Shown: positions 11,405 to 23,336, counted from the stretch's first letter. The stretch is 64,000 nucleotides of DNA from Cryptomeria japonica (GCF_030272615.1 NC_081405.1:469578008-469642007); one strand, 5' to 3'. The notes: generated from the sequence alone by a model not told the origin. Translations and numbers: made by a program.

Positions 11405-13242
11405 TTAACCCATATTTTTAAGGTTCTCCTCAACATCAGTGCTAAGCTGGTGCATCTTCTTGGTAGCATTCTTCAAGTCTAGAATGTCGTGAGGTAGTTC
11501 AATGGCTTTCTTCTTCATACTAGCTCGAGTGTGTTTTCCTGAAGCACCTGAATCATCAACACCAACAACCATCTCCTTATCCACATCCACAACATCCCTA
11601 TCCATGTGAGCTTTCTCCATCTTGTTGACCATGGTAGACATAGTATCTATAGAAGCCTTCACAATATTCTAACTAGTTTCCATAATTCCCCAAAGGGTAG
11701 CCTCACATTTTGAAATTTTGGCCTCCATATCCATAAATTTTTTGTCAGATATTTCCTTAACACATCAAGTAGCTTCCATATTCTTGGCCAAACAAACTGT
11801 CATCACCTATTTTTCACTTTTAGTCCACAAGACACGTGTCGAAGTACCCTTAACCATCTCTTTACCAGCATCGACAGGGTGAGCACTCACTGTACCATGT
11901 GATAAATCTTTAGCATTAGATTGCATAACTTCCATCCCAGAAGATAAATACCGTTGCTTAATATTAATATTTTTGATTTCATAGAATGCCCACCTGAAAA
12001 GACTGAAAACCTCCAATGAGTTGTTTTTGGTGACATTGAGCACATCAAAAGGTATCTCATGTTTAGGATGAAAATCCTATGGGGAAAAATCCACTGAATC
12101 TTGAGAATTTTGTTCTGAGCCATGAGAGGAAGATGACACCTCAACATTTTGAGTTTGGTCCAGGGAATCCTGGTCATCGGAGCTATCAAAAACCTTTAAA
12201 GTGGCTTTTTGATATTTACCCTTAGGGCGTTTGCTCAAACCTTCCCCACCGGTACTAGGGTAACCCTTACTCACACCCATAGAAACCATCTTCTCCCAAG
12301 TTTTGGCCTTTTTGCTAGAATGAGGGGCATAAACCCCATTATCACTATCAATTTCCCATCCTTCCGACTCTGAATCCTCGCTAGCATCAATATTTTTCAG
12401 CAGAAACAAGGGATGGCGTACTGGGGTTTTCAAAAGCCCTAGTTTTCAAATGCTCAAAAATAAGAACAATTAAACCTTGGTGTAAAATAGGATTAACATG
12501 GGGGTTTTCCTTAAAATTGGCAATACTTGCATTCAACAAAGACAACAAAGAGAACGGGAACAACATTTTCTCATTATGACGAAAATAGTTAAGGAACACA
12601 AAATGATACCCATAGATTTTAGTGAACCTGTCATCTAGAGTGAAGAACTCTATAATAACCTTCAGAAGCCTCGGCCATATGGCTTTAATCTACTTCGGCT
12701 CAAAGTGGGTCTTATTGGCTTTCACCAGATGATCACATTCCTTCTCTTTCTTGGAGAAACTCTTCACAGCAGCATCAGAGATTTTTTTATCTCCATAAAA
12801 TTTAATCCCCTCTGTTGACATTCTTGTCACTTTAGCAATAAGTTCTGCATTAATCTCGGTCACGTTTCCGAATAGAAGCACCTTACCATCCTTTCATCCC
12901 TTCACAAATTACCTCATAACACTCTGGTTATGACCATGCAACTTCTCTAGAAAAGTCACCACTCCCCCCTTCTACAATTTGTGCCAAATAGTAGGATTCT
13001 TCTTCCAATTTAGCACAGTTAGGAGGTTCCACCCGGTGCCGCTAACCCCCCATAGTATTGAAACTCAGCTCAAAGACAACCAACTCCATAAGAATAAGGT
13101 TTGCAGCAGAAAAACTAGCACTGGCTTCAAAATCAAATAATGCCCATAAAGCATGTGAAGTCTGGTAGTAATAATAGTAATTTAAGGCAGCCAACCCAAA
13201 CACTTGCTAGAAAATGATGACAAAATTAATAACTTTCATCAT
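11405..13242 (-). pseudogene. Decayed ORF of unknown family 3' of the LINE RNase H
   Basis: Minus-strand frames run from ATGs at 13242 and 13239 to about 11405, with several stops and frameshifts. The middle (12881-12387) contains a globular segment with a pattern like 'IWPRLLKVI..FFTLDDRF...YHFVFLNYFRHNEK'. It is followed by an acidic Ser-rich linker (12433-12077) and a C-terminal region with Lys/Glu-rich, possibly coiled-coil segments (11662-11405). The layout recalls proteins found beside plant transposable elements, but I cannot name the family. No RT, transposase or protease motif is visible. Whether it was carried by the LINE or is an older target is unresolved. Confidence 0.4.
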
Positions 13243-13254
13243 CAAAAATAGTAG

Positions 13255-14029
13255 GGATCTTCTCATATCTTCCATGTGTTTGATCATGCATAAGAAGTGA
13301 TTGAATCTCAAAATCCAAGGTGTCTTCATTAAACCACACCTTCCTAGTGTTAATTCTAACCCCTGTGTTAGCAAAATAGTCTGCTACACAATTACCTTCT
13401 CTATAGTTATGAGAAATATAAGACTCCTCAAAAGTATTGATTATATTCTCAGAGGCATTAATAATATTTTCAATTGTCCATGAAGGTGAAATTTTCCCCT
13501 TAAGACATTAAATAATAGTATTCGAATCTCCCTCAATCCACACCTTCCTGCATCGAAGTTTCTTAGCAATTTGCAAAGTTTGGAAGGTGCCCATGGCCTC
13601 AGCAAGGTGGTTGGTTTATGTACCCATGGGGAGTGCCACCACTGCAATACACCTACCATTATCATCCCTTATCACTCCCCCACACCCAGCCAGCCCAGGA
13701 TTGCCCTTAGCTGCCCCATCAAAATTAATTTTAACCCAATCTGAAGGAGGGAAATTCCACACACCATTATCTCTAGTCTTATGCCTTTGTCTATGAATTT
13801 TAGGTAGAACCAATATCCATTCCTTAGAAACAGCAATCTCAAAGTCATTGATTAGATTTGAGGAGTACAAGGATCTAGCACTGAAGACCATATTAACATT
13901 CTCAGAAATAGCCCTACAAATATTTTCACCAACCATATTAGAGGGGAGAGAAGAGTCTCTGAAAACATGGTTATTTCTCTCCTTCCAAATCCCCCAAGAA
14001 ACATGAGGGAAAATAAATGACCACAACAA
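13255..14029 (-). pseudogene. LINE RNase H domain
   Basis: The frame 14029-13616 contains the plant LINE RNase H start, VKINFDGAAKGNPGLAGCGG (first catalytic Asp). After a stop the fold continues: NHLAEAMG (Glu), EGDSN (Asp), a further stop, then NCVADYFANTG (last Asp). So all four acidic active-site positions are recognisable around 13730, 13595, 13530 and 13400. RNase H removes template RNA during target-primed reverse transcription. It joins the zinc-binding region upstream through a frameshift near 14030-14045. Two stops make it non-functional. Confidence 0.75.
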
Positions 14030-14042
14030 CTTGAAGGAAGGG

Positions 14043-14783
14043 TTAGAAAAGGGGAATCTCCACTATTGAAAGAAATCCAAAATCTGCATGTGGGGAGACC
14101 CAACTGAGGCACCACTTTTGGAACACACAACTCCATATTTCAAAGGCAAAAGAGTAGTGAAGAACCAAATGAGAAACCAATTCCTCCTCCTGCAAGCAAA
14201 AAAAACATATATTGGGGAACAAAAAACCCCTTTTACATAAATTATCAGTAGTAAGAATTTTATTCTGAAGCATAAGCCAGAAAAATAATTTAACTTTAGG
14301 AATAAGGTTCTTCACCCACGCTTTCGCCCAGCAGGGGGTAGAAGGTGCAAGAGACAGCAAATAAATAGTAGATGCCACCGAAAAGCAGCTAGAAGAAGTC
14401 CCTTCCCAAATCAGAGATTTCTTATAATTCAAACAAGGGAAACAAGAGAGAAGAGACAGCTGGATAGAACACAAGGGAGGAAAAGCCTTAGAAAAATTAA
14501 CCAAGCTAGAATCTCTCCAGTAATTAGCAACAAGAGAACCAAAATCTTCTTTGTAATCATCCATAAAAGGACCAAAATCTGGGAGATCACAGAGAGAACC
14601 AAAAGGGAGGCAAGAATCTTCCCAGAATATTATAGTCTTGCCATCTCCCAGCTTCCAAAAACTACCTTTCGAAGCAACCTCGGCCTTAAGCACATTATTC
14701 CAAAGAAAAGAACCAAAAGGGAGAGCATCCGCATTAAAAAAATATTTCAGAGAGGGGGAACATAACAAATACTTACTTACCAT
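14043..14783 (-). pseudogene. LINE ORF2 zinc-binding region after RT
   Basis: An open frame of 246 residues. It begins with the linker typical of plant L1 ORF2 after RT (SFWKLGDGKTIIFWEDSCLP). It continues with the cysteine-containing zinc-binding-in-RT region: KVKLFFWLMLQNKILTTDNL, then CFFCLQEEELVSHLVLHY. The long intact frame suggests a younger insertion than the surrounding gag remnants. The N-terminal RT and endonuclease are absent because the copy is truncated at about 14783-14794. Confidence 0.75.
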
Positions 14784-14794
14784 TCAGAAGTGGC

Positions 14795-16514
14795 TTGGCA
14801 AAGTGCATTGAATATGGAGGAAAATGTAAAATGTTTACAAAAGATATTGAACATAGCATGAAGAGAGGTGCATTCTATGTGATTGTTTTGAGCAGAAAAT
14901 GGGCATAGGAATTATGTGTGATTGCTTGCAAGTGGGGAATGAAGGGATGTGGCACCATGATCACGGGATGTGTTTCATAGAAAACCACTGCAATTTTGTT
15001 TTAGTTCTTTGTAAAGAGTAAGGAACGGTGTCAAATGCGCCATAATGCAGTAAATTGTTTGAAGTGCTACTATGGGTGGCACGATAGGAGTTGCGCATTT
15101 GACAAAGTGAAAGGGGAAGAAAAGGTAATCAAAATACATCGGCAATACACTTTTAAATACATCGCAACATCATTAGCTTGTATTCCCTTGAATACGCTCC
15201 ACGATGCTCAAGTTTGAGGGGGGTAGGGACATTTTTTTCTGGCTACCTATTTTGTATGCATTTCAATCCAACAAAGGACTAAAAATCAATTGGTAGTCAT
15301 GGCTTGAAGCTAGGACTGTGAATGAAGGTTCTATCAAGAATAATGGTGGAAATAAATACTGGTATTTGCTGAGGTATTGCACACTATATTTGATGAATTG
15401 AGAGATCACTCAATGATACAAGTTTACTAAGCACACAAAACATGTTTTTTGTAACCTTGAATCTACAGTTCATATGAAGAATAATGATTATATGTGAAGC
15501 TCTCACTTGGGAATGGTTTATTTATACCACTTATAGAAGAGAAGAGCAACATGTTGAAATGTTACTTTAATGGCATTTTGCTATAAGAATGGAAGAGTAA
15601 ATGAGTATTTTACTCATAAAATTATTGGTTCAAATTAAAAGGGGAGTAATGAAATTGCCAAGTGAATGTTAATTAAATGGGTGAACTCTTCTATGCCATT
15701 TATAAACACATTTTCAGATATCTAATCACATGATTGATTAAAGATATGGCAATGGTATGTTTTCACTGTATATGAAATATTTCCAGAAAAGGGTTTGGAT
15801 AAGAAGGGTTGCAAATAAAAGGTGAAATGTCTCCACTGAGAAGGATGCTAAATAAAGGTGAAAGTGAAAGATGGAGGAGAGAAAACTTTTTAATAGTGTG
15901 GGAAAAATGTTTCTCACCAAATATGAACACATCTTACTGAAGAAACTAAGCAAGGGAGGCAAATATATTTTCACAAAAAGGACCATGAGAGGAAAATAGT
16001 GATTATTTCATTATGAGGTGGAAGCATTTTGTTAATTTTCAACCCATGGATGATAGAGCTTACAGAAGACTGGTAATATTTGATGCTAAAGTGAGTGTAC
16101 TTGTGATTGCAGGCTGACATAGCCCCTTTAGATTTGTTAGAGAAATTCTTGCGGACACGGGGATTTAGGCTGCAACTGACAAAGAGAGACCATATGACGT
16201 TGAGAGTACTAGGACTTTGGCATGCTACCTTTATGCCTGAGATTCAGATGAATCTTGGTTTGTTATCTACATTGGCCAAGTGGTGATAGAGTGCGCCCTG
16301 CATTGTGCACTTACCTACTATCCAAATCTTATTAGTCTTTTGTAAGCTCTATCATCTTTATATCATGACTTCATCGACTTTATCAGCTTCATCAACCTCT
16401 TTGCAACCTATCCTGCTATGGCACTCATTGGATTTCATCAATTTGATAGTTTATCCTATTGGCCATTTCTTTTTATCACAATGACAACCTATTTTGCCTT
16501 TATTGGGACCATAA
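14795..16514. other. Gene-free stretch
   Basis: Low-complexity AT-rich DNA with only short ORFs and no recognised protein motif. Its position upstream of a polypurine tract and LTR at 17324-18339 suggests that the right part is the 3' untranslated region of a decayed Ty3/gypsy element. Confidence 0.3.
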
Positions 16515-16748
16515 ATGCACTTATGTTTATCACAAATGCGCTAATGATCCCAATACACATTTTTACAGTGCAAAAACACACTTCTTCCCTATACATGCTT
16601 ATGTTTATCACAGATGTGCTAAGAAATAATAGACACATTTATCAGTGCCACATACACACTTTCACCATATGCATGCTAGTGTTCACCACATATGTGCTAG
16701 CATTGACCCTAAATGCATTTTTACCATCAACACACTTTTGTAGACCCT
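16515..16748 (+). repeat. Three-copy tandem repeat, 78-bp period
   Basis: The motif (C/A)TTATGTTTATCAC recurs at 16521, 16599 and (as TAGTGTTCACCAC) 16677, exactly 78 bp apart each time. Because 78 is divisible by three, the unit also reads as a 26-residue repeat in an ORF at 16418-16750, but that ORF has no other coding evidence. The array lies about 600 bp before the D' LTR. Tat-lineage Ty3/gypsy elements often carry tandem repeats between integrase and 3' LTR, which would fit. Confidence 0.7.
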
Positions 16749-17323
16749 AGATGTAGATTCTTGGACTATAGATGTGCTAATAATCTGTATGTGATAAGAT
16801 GCAACCTAAACGCACTAATATGCAATGTAGACATGATTTTAGCATTTTTCTAATTGGTATGTTTTTGGTAAATCACAATCTAGTCCTAATAATGATGTAT
16901 TAAATACATAGAACAAAAAGTATGATAGGGTAAACATTGGCTCTCTGTACTCCTCAGGTTGCTCGTGCCATCGAACAAACTCAAACCTATGGAATCTATC
17001 TACCATAGCTCTACTACAGTGATCTTAAGCTCTTCTTCACTCTTCACTGTGAACAATGAAAGTGATGGATGCAAATGAGGTGGTCTCTCTTCCTAGCTCC
17101 TATTTATAGGGGTACTAACCCTAGCTGCTCATGGTGACTCATTATGGTTGCCATGATCCCCTGAGACCTCATTCTTGTCGATCCTCAGTCATTTTCACCT
17201 TCTTTTCATCTTTCTTAGCCTTTTTCTGACCATTTTCTTTTCAATAGATTGTCCAACTTATCATACCAGTGCTTTGTTTTTCTTTGAAACAATGCGACAA
17301 GTTGCATTATCTCAAAGAGGGGC
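16749..17323. other. Probable 3' untranslated region before D' LTR
   Basis: There are no coding signals. The segment ends in a polypurine tract and LTR start, so it is most likely internal 3' UTR of the same decayed element. A TATTTATAGG box at about 17101-17110 is TATA-like but without supporting context. Confidence 0.35.
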
Positions 17324-17337
17324 AAAATGTAGACACC
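17324..17337 (+). promoter_or_regulatory. Polypurine tract of D' element
   Basis: AAAGAGGGGCAAAA immediately precedes the LTR start TGTAGACACC. A PPT primes plus-strand DNA synthesis and lies directly 5' of the 3' LTR, so the LTR at 17338 should be a 3' LTR of a plus-strand element. Confidence 0.65.
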
Positions 17338-18339
17338 TAAAATTGTCATAGCCTAATTAAATAAATATTTTTATTTATTTAATTACTTTGTCCTAAGCCT
17401 TCTATTAATTAAATAGATATTTATTTATTTATTTAATTTACTAATCCTCTCCTAGCCTTTCCCTATTTAAATAAATATTTTTATTTATTTAAATTATCCT
17501 TTCCCTAAATTAAATAAATATTTTGTTTATTTAATTGGCCCTTTCTCTTCTATTAATTAAATAAATCTTTGTTTATTTAATTAATTCATTAGATTTTTCC
17601 CTCTATGCCACTTGTCATTCATCTCTTAATTTACCTCTAACCACCTCTCTAATTTTTTCCTATTTTCTATACCTACCCTCTAATTTGAACCAACCATTTA
17701 TACCTCCACCTCTTAATCCTATCCCTCCATTTCTAGGGTACTCTAACAGGATTCTTTTTCTATATCCATCCCTAATGACATACCGATCAATAACTCAAGC
17801 ATTTACAAAACCACATTTTGTTCTTTATTGAGATCTTGTGCACACATAAAATCTGAAAGCAACCATAATCAACATCAACCAAGATCGATGAAAATAGGAA
17901 ACAATGGAGATCAAACCCTAATGAGCATGTGATGGTATAATCTTTCATTTTTGTTGTTTTGCATGTTTTTTAGATTCTTCATTGATGTATAGTTGATTTC
18001 ATTGTAGAACTAGGGTTTTTATGTGGTAAAAACTTATTAGGTTTAACAATAATTTTAGTCTTCCAAATCCATTGTATATGATGGTAGTAAGGAATTATTT
18101 GTAATTTAAAATTATTGAGTCACCTTAAATCTTATACTATTGGTATAATGAATTGTGTTTGATCTAATCTTAAATCTTAATTAATAAATATTTTAAGTTT
18201 TCAATCGAGTGGATATTTAGGTCTAGTGTTTGCATCGTTTTCTTTTATTTCCTTTAATTTTATGATCTTTCTTTATGATATCATTATAATAGGGTGTATA
18301 TTAGAGTTAGATTTGCATTTAATCAAGAAAATACTAGCA
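17338..18339 (+). repeat. LTR D' (3' LTR of a decayed Tat/Ogre-like element)
   Basis: It starts TGTAGACACCTAAAAT, almost the same as the start of the D LTR at 57248, and probably ends TAGCA at 18335-18339, also like D. The body has diverged strongly from the D LTR, but both begin with a chain of AT-rich palindromes separated by pyrimidine-rich linkers. The start is well supported by the PPT; the end is tentative. The matching 5' LTR is not in the window. Confidence 0.55.
17354..17585. repeat. Array of five palindromes in D' U3
   Basis: Perfect arms occur at 17354-17367/17372-17385 (14 bp, 4-nt loop), 17465-17477/17482-17494 (13 bp, 4-nt loop), 17508-17518/17526-17536 (11 bp) and 17552-17565/17572-17585 (14 bp, 6-nt loop). 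A fifth, imperfect one lies at 17403-17440. They share the core TAAATAAA...TTTATTTA and are separated by C/T-rich linkers. They could form cruciforms in DNA or a chain of hairpins in the 3' end of the element RNA. Confidence 0.85.
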
Positions 18340-18818
18340 GGCCTCTTATACAAAGTACAACTACATAAACTACTAATTTATCCAACACTATCATGACCTA
18401 ACACAAAGAGACCTTGGGGTTATCAATATCTTGAGGTTGGTTTCCTTTTAGGAGAGGTGGTGGGTTAGATGTTCCACCTGCATGTTGATGAGTGTTTCAA
18501 ATCACCCCTTAATAGAAACAATGCTAAGAGGACAAATAAATTTTGATACATTATTTATACAATTTGAATGAGTTAGATCTTGGGAAAATCTAACTCCAAT
18601 GAGTAGCCATTTGTGCATGCCAAGGATTCTTCATAAAATTCCTTTTCCCACACACAACAAGATTCCTTTATTCTTCCCTAATAGTGGATAAATTACTTTA
18701 GATCATGTCAAAATTTGTAGGGATTTATTTATTTTTCTCAAATTTAAGCATGAAGCTACAATTTCTCATTTGTTATAAAAATATTACAGGGCTCAACATT
18801 GCAATGGTATGTCAATCT
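18340..18818. other. Flank between D' LTR and A1
   Basis: No coding signal. This is the left target flank of A1; it ends in AATCT, the A1 target-site duplication. Confidence 0.4.
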
Positions 18819-19940
18819 TGTTGGAATCAAGGAACACTGAGGAGGGGGGGTGAATCAGTGTTCTATATTTTTTAACATTCTTAATCTGATACTTCAACCA
18901 CTTAATGCAAATGAACAAAAGAAAGTTGCAAACATAAAGAAAATATATGCAACACCATAACATCAGGATTTTTACATGGAAACACAGTTAAGGGAAAAAC
19001 CACGATGGGATTAAGACCCACAATATTAATATACTATTTAAGAAGTATAGAAATATTGCATGAGAGGAATGCACATGCATTCAGTCACACTGCCTAAAAC
19101 TCACTGCTCAAATTACAATAACAGTTACAACCCCAGAAGGCTCACTGCCTTACAAAATGATTTCAAAGGATAATTGGAAAGTTTGAACTGACAAAGAATG
19201 TCTGCAAATGTCAAATTTTAGTTCCAATTAAGAACAAAGTACTCTGCTCTGCTACACTTCTCTGTTATGTTATTCAACTATATTTTGGAGCACAAATCCT
19301 TTACTTGCACATGTGAAACTATGCACAATCACTCACAAATGCTTTCCACACAACCACTGATACCAAAAATGATCATATCAATCTCTCTTATATATTTGCA
19401 ACATTAAATTAGATCTTTTACATGTCGGCCCAAAAACGCATAATACACAAATGAAACGTGTATACCAAGTTGGCTCAATTTGAAATCAGATGCATATGTG
19501 GACCAAAAAGAATTATCCACATGCTTCCCACATGTCAGAAAATTATCCTCAAATACTATTACAACCACCATAATTACTCCACATGATCTGCACAATGAAT
19601 ATCCACACATTACCATTGATGAACATTGTTCTACTCAAAAACCTATACACCAGACCTTCCAACTTACTTGAGAATCATCATTGGAGGCCACAAAAATGGA
19701 ATAAGGTAGATCACACATCCTTAATGCTTTCTAGAGATCCAAAACACAAAGCATTCAACCAAAATGAAGTACCAATCAAAACATTGTACACTGTCGGATG
19801 TCCTATTCTATTTCACTAGATCTCACCATAGCTCAGTTTGTCTTTTGATATGAACATATTAAGAACTATAGATGGAATAACTGACTCCAGTTGCCATTGC
19901 TGACAACATCTGATCATCTATGCAGTGTCTCTTGCCAACA
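18819..19940 (-). repeat. A1 3' LTR
   Basis: Read on the minus strand it starts TGTTGGCAAGAGACACTG and ends GATTCCAACA. It pairs with 28730-29858. Near the U5 end is GTGAATC next to a run of eight G (plus strand), the complement of the C-run seen in all family A LTRs. Confidence 0.85.
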
Positions 19941-19956
19941 ACCTCCCTCTTTGGCA
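19941..19956 (-). promoter_or_regulatory. A1 polypurine tract
   Basis: On the minus strand, CCAAAGAGGGAGGT lies directly before the LTR start TGTTGGC. It is the plus-strand primer site and is nearly identical to the A2 tract. The sequence just internal to it (19954-19966) is complementary to a segment about 70 nt inside the LTR. Confidence 0.75.
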
Positions 19957-20425
19957 TTGATGGCAATACTTAGTGAAAAATGACTAAGTGTCAAACTAAA
20001 ACCAAAATTATATATACTACAACCAAAAATCCAAAATTGCAAAACTCCAAAAGACTCCCCCTAGTCTTATTACAATATTTTCCACCCTTCTACTCTCCTC
20101 CTTTGACATCAATGGAAAATATGGAGATCTGTAAATCAAAATTCAAGCCAAAATTCTATTTACACATGCACAGACAGTCCTTACAAAAACCTAAAAATAT
20201 CTACAAAAATATTTTTCAATTATTTCAAAAGGTTGTCCCAGCCCTTCTTTAGACTCTCTAAGATGGATATGAGGCCGCTTAATAGGTAGGCTTGCATTTT
20301 TGCTGACCTTAGAATAAAACGCTCTATGGAAGTCATGGCATTCTGAGCATCCTGTAGTCCACTGAGAAATGTATCTACCTTAGAAGTGATGAGACTCTGA
20401 AGCTCTCCAACCCTACCAATGATCC
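19957..20425 (-). other. A1 3' internal spacer
   Basis: Non-coding region between the end of ORF2 (displaced by B1) and the PPT. No distinct feature was recognised. The last bases before B1, GATCC at 20421-20425, form one side of the B1 target duplication. Confidence 0.5.
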
Positions 20426-21249
20426 TAATGCAGCCATAATCGATAAACCCTCAAAAGAGAACTGATCGGCTTATGCAACAAGAGTAACACAATGGAAGCA
20501 ACAAGAAAATATAGCAAGATTATAGAAATAGAACATATTATTGTCTTAGAACCTCCGGCAACCAACCGGTTATCATCATACAATCATCATAGAACATCTG
20601 GTAGTCAACCAGTTGCATGCATGCTACAAGCCAGATACAATCCATCTGGAACTCTGAGAGACAACTGGATCACTAATCACCAATCTAAATCTTTATCCTA
20701 GTTTCTACCTCTTTTTTCCTACAAATGATTACATAATACCCTATATATACCCTCTGGAACATATCATGGTTAGCCATAAAATATTACATTTACCAATGCA
20801 AGAAAATGAAATGTGTAACTAGGTCGGCCCTAAGAATGAAACAAATTCCTCCAAAAAATAACAACCAAGAAGTGCGGACCAAAAGGAAGCTTGACCAAAC
20901 ACCAAAGAACATTGGACAAGACCCCAAATAGATCCACACACCAAGAAACTACTCTGAAAATGAAGGAAAACCAACCGTTAAGCTCAAGAACTGTCCCGAA
21001 ACCTAGAAACAGCCAAATCGGGAGCAATAACTAGCCGGAAAAGAATCCAAATTGACTGAAAATCTAGAATTAAGTACATGCACTAGCCTAGAGACCAAAA
21101 ATAGGATCTGCAATGAAAATCAAGCAATGACTTGCACCTATCAGTAGGAAAACAAAAAATTGCACATTGAACTAAACAAGAACTAAACTGAAAGGAAATA
21201 TTTTTGGTTGATGCAAGATTGCTCATAGACCAGGGATGCTCCTACATCA
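20426..21249 (-). repeat. B1 3' LTR
   Basis: On the minus strand it starts TGATGTAGGAGCATCC and ends near GGCTGCATTA (the expected terminal CA is mutated to TA). A TATA box, TATATATA, lies at 20742-20749 (minus). Confidence 0.85.
20742..20749 (-). promoter_or_regulatory. TATA box in B1 3' LTR
   Basis: TATATATA with flanking GGG on both sides. The same box is present in the B1 5' LTR (23653-23660) and the B2 3' LTR (46907-46914), so it is probably the family's promoter. Confidence 0.6.
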
Positions 21250-21289
21250 GACACCCTAGGTAGAAAGAGATGTTCCATGAGAGGCAACT

Positions 21290-23145
21290 CATGAACATCA
21301 CAAAGGATTCGAGATAAATACCCCATGCCCATTTCTGATCCAAACATCTTCCTTATCTACAAACCTCTTCTTAAGCTCCTTTGGGACCTCAACCGGATTC
21401 TCTAACCCCTGACTCTCTTTGTTTCTCTTTCTTTGTTTTAGATCTGCACATTCTCTTTGCTTACTTCTCTCTTTCTTCTACAACTCTGATTTGTTTCTAC
21501 CACAAGAATTCATCTAGTTTGTCACCATAAGCTTTCTATCATCCGGTTTTATCTGTCCATCAAGCTTATCTATCAGATCCTTATATAGACTCATGCCATC
21601 TTCTGGTATAACCTCTGCAATTGGTTTCTCAGTACTATAATTTTTCTCAAGACTCAAATTAATCATCTCCTTCTCTTTCTCCTTCAAAGAAGCCAATGTG
21701 AACTTCTTCCCATCCTTCTCAATAGTGATTAGGTTTCTTCTACAATAATAAATAGCTCCTCTATCAAACTGCCAAGGTCTTCCCAACAAGACATGACAAG
21801 CACTCATAGATACAACATCGCACAAGACCTCATCCCTAAAAGGCCCAATATTAAAATTTGCCAAACATTTTTCCTTTACTTCTCATTTTTGATCATCTTG
21901 TAACCAACTTACCTTGTAAGGACAAGGATGCTCAAGCCTCTTCAATCCAAGCTTCACTACCATCTCCTAAGATACCAAATTTTCAGTACTTCCACTATCC
22001 ACAATACACTTGCAACACTTACCACTTGATTTGCACACAGCCCAGAAAAGACTCTTTCTCTGAGTAGATCTGGTATCTTCATTTCTCTACTCCATCATGA
22101 CTCTTCTACACATAAGGGATTATCCTTGCTATGGTGTACAGTCAATTTTGGTAACTTCACCTTCCAGTTCCTCACTTGCCGCACAAATTCTTACCATTCC
22201 CTACTTACATTCATAAAACCTATGTCCGATTTCTCCACACTTGAAACATTTTCTAGGAAATTCTTTATTTGTACTGCCACTGCCTTTCCTCTGTGTTTTT
22301 TATTCCGGTTCTTTACTCCACTTAGGTTTTTATTATTCTTCCACATTCTACTTCTTTGTACGCATCTTCCCCTTGAATATCTCCTTCCCTCTAGGGTTAT
22401 TTGGTTGTCTTCTTCTCATCTTCTCCTTAACCTTCAAAGCATACTTGTAAGCTTCTTCAACTATGGAAACACTCAACATACTCATCTCATCCTGAATGTT
22501 AAATGCAAGTCCATTTATGTACCTCACCACCGTTTCTCCATCTATCTCTCTATGTCCAGATCTAATCATCACTTTGTACAATTTCTCAGTATACCCTTTC
22601 ACAGTCATGTTTCTCTATTTCAGGTTCTACAACTTCTTGAACAATTCCAACTCATAGTCTCCTGGTAAGAACTTAGCCTTTAAGCTTGCAACCATATGTT
22701 TCCACTAGATGATCTTCATTTCTCCATTCTCCATTTTTTCTTTCTGAAATTACTTCCACCATAAGGCAACATGCCCTTTCAACTTAGTCTGTGCCAACCA
22801 GACTCTCCGTGGGTCCTTGACATCCTCAAACTCAAAGTAATCCTCTAACTCTCTGATCCAATCAATCAGATCCTCCAGGTTCAGCGTTTCAAAAAAGTTT
22901 GAAACTTTCACTTTATGAACTTTACTCGCTTGCACCACTGCTCTCAGGAATCTTTCCTCTCTTCTGTCTTCTGGTCCTTCAGCCTCTTCTGCTTCAAGCT
23001 CTTCACTGGCTTCTTCATACTCATCCTCAAACTCTGGATTCCTTTGCAAACCAGCCAATGCATTCTAGATTTCATTCCTCACCTCATTCTTGAAATCCTC
23101 CATCATCTGCTCTACCCTCTAGGGGTTTGTCATTCTAGGTGCCAT
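21290..23145 (-). pseudogene. B1 gag-protease frame
   Basis: The start is taken as the ATG at 23145 (MAPRMTNP, homologous to MPPKRMNP of B2). Visible blocks are an acidic N-terminal segment, the capsid (NLEDLIDWIRELEDYFEFED, then KLKGHVALWWK near 22755), a second helix-rich block (22608-22348), one zinc knuckle CFKCGEIGHRFYEC near 22230-22190, the protease motif VDSGSTENLVS near 22005-21975, and the protease C-terminal signature CHVLLGRPWQFD near 21800-21765. After a short basic tail rich in Lys, Arg and Gln the frame runs into the 3' LTR. Gag-protease would form and mature particles; polymerase must come from elsewhere. Several stops are present. Confidence 0.75.
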
Positions 23146-23320
23146 CTCCTCTTTTGCTCCAGTGAACTGCCTCAACTCGATGATCTAACTATTGATTTCA
23201 ATTGCCTCTCACTCAGTGATCTATTCAACACATGCGTAGCCTGCCTCCAATCAGTGATTTGTCCACCCAAACAAATGCCTCAAGGTTCGCAAACAACTCT
23301 TCCACCAACTATTTGATAAC

Positions 23321-23336
23321 CAGTTCTGATACCAAT
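23321..23336 (-). promoter_or_regulatory. B1 primer-binding site
   Basis: On the minus strand, ATTGGTATCAGAACTG begins directly after the 5' LTR. It matches the 3' end of initiator tRNA-Met apart from one or two changes. Confidence 0.75.

Larger units (their letters stand above)
11192..14794 (-). mobile_element. 5'-truncated non-LTR retrotransposon (plant L1 type)
   Basis: On the minus strand the C-terminal half of a plant L1 ORF2 is visible: the zinc-binding region that follows RT, then an RNase H domain. RT and endonuclease are missing, as in typical 5'-truncated LINE insertions. A T7 run at about 11200-11206 on the plus strand could be the complement of a poly(A) tail. Short similar sequences at 11174-11191 and 14795-14810 (TTGGC ... 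GTGCATTG) could be a decayed target duplication, but this is weak. Between RNase H and the possible tail lies a second decayed ORF, listed separately, which may or may not belong to the LINE. Confidence 0.6.

Noticed and set aside
16418-16750. 110-residue hydrophobic ORF that looks like a membrane protein
   Set aside because: It is the translation of the 78-bp tandem repeat; there is no start context, no homology and no neighbours to support a gene.
16515-17585. CRISPR-like array of repeats
   Set aside because: Repeat spacing and identity do not fit CRISPR, and the context is a plant LTR element.
22126-22668. 180-residue plus-strand ORF with hydrophobic stretches
   Set aside because: It is antisense to the B1 gag, whose codon pattern and motifs explain the open frame.
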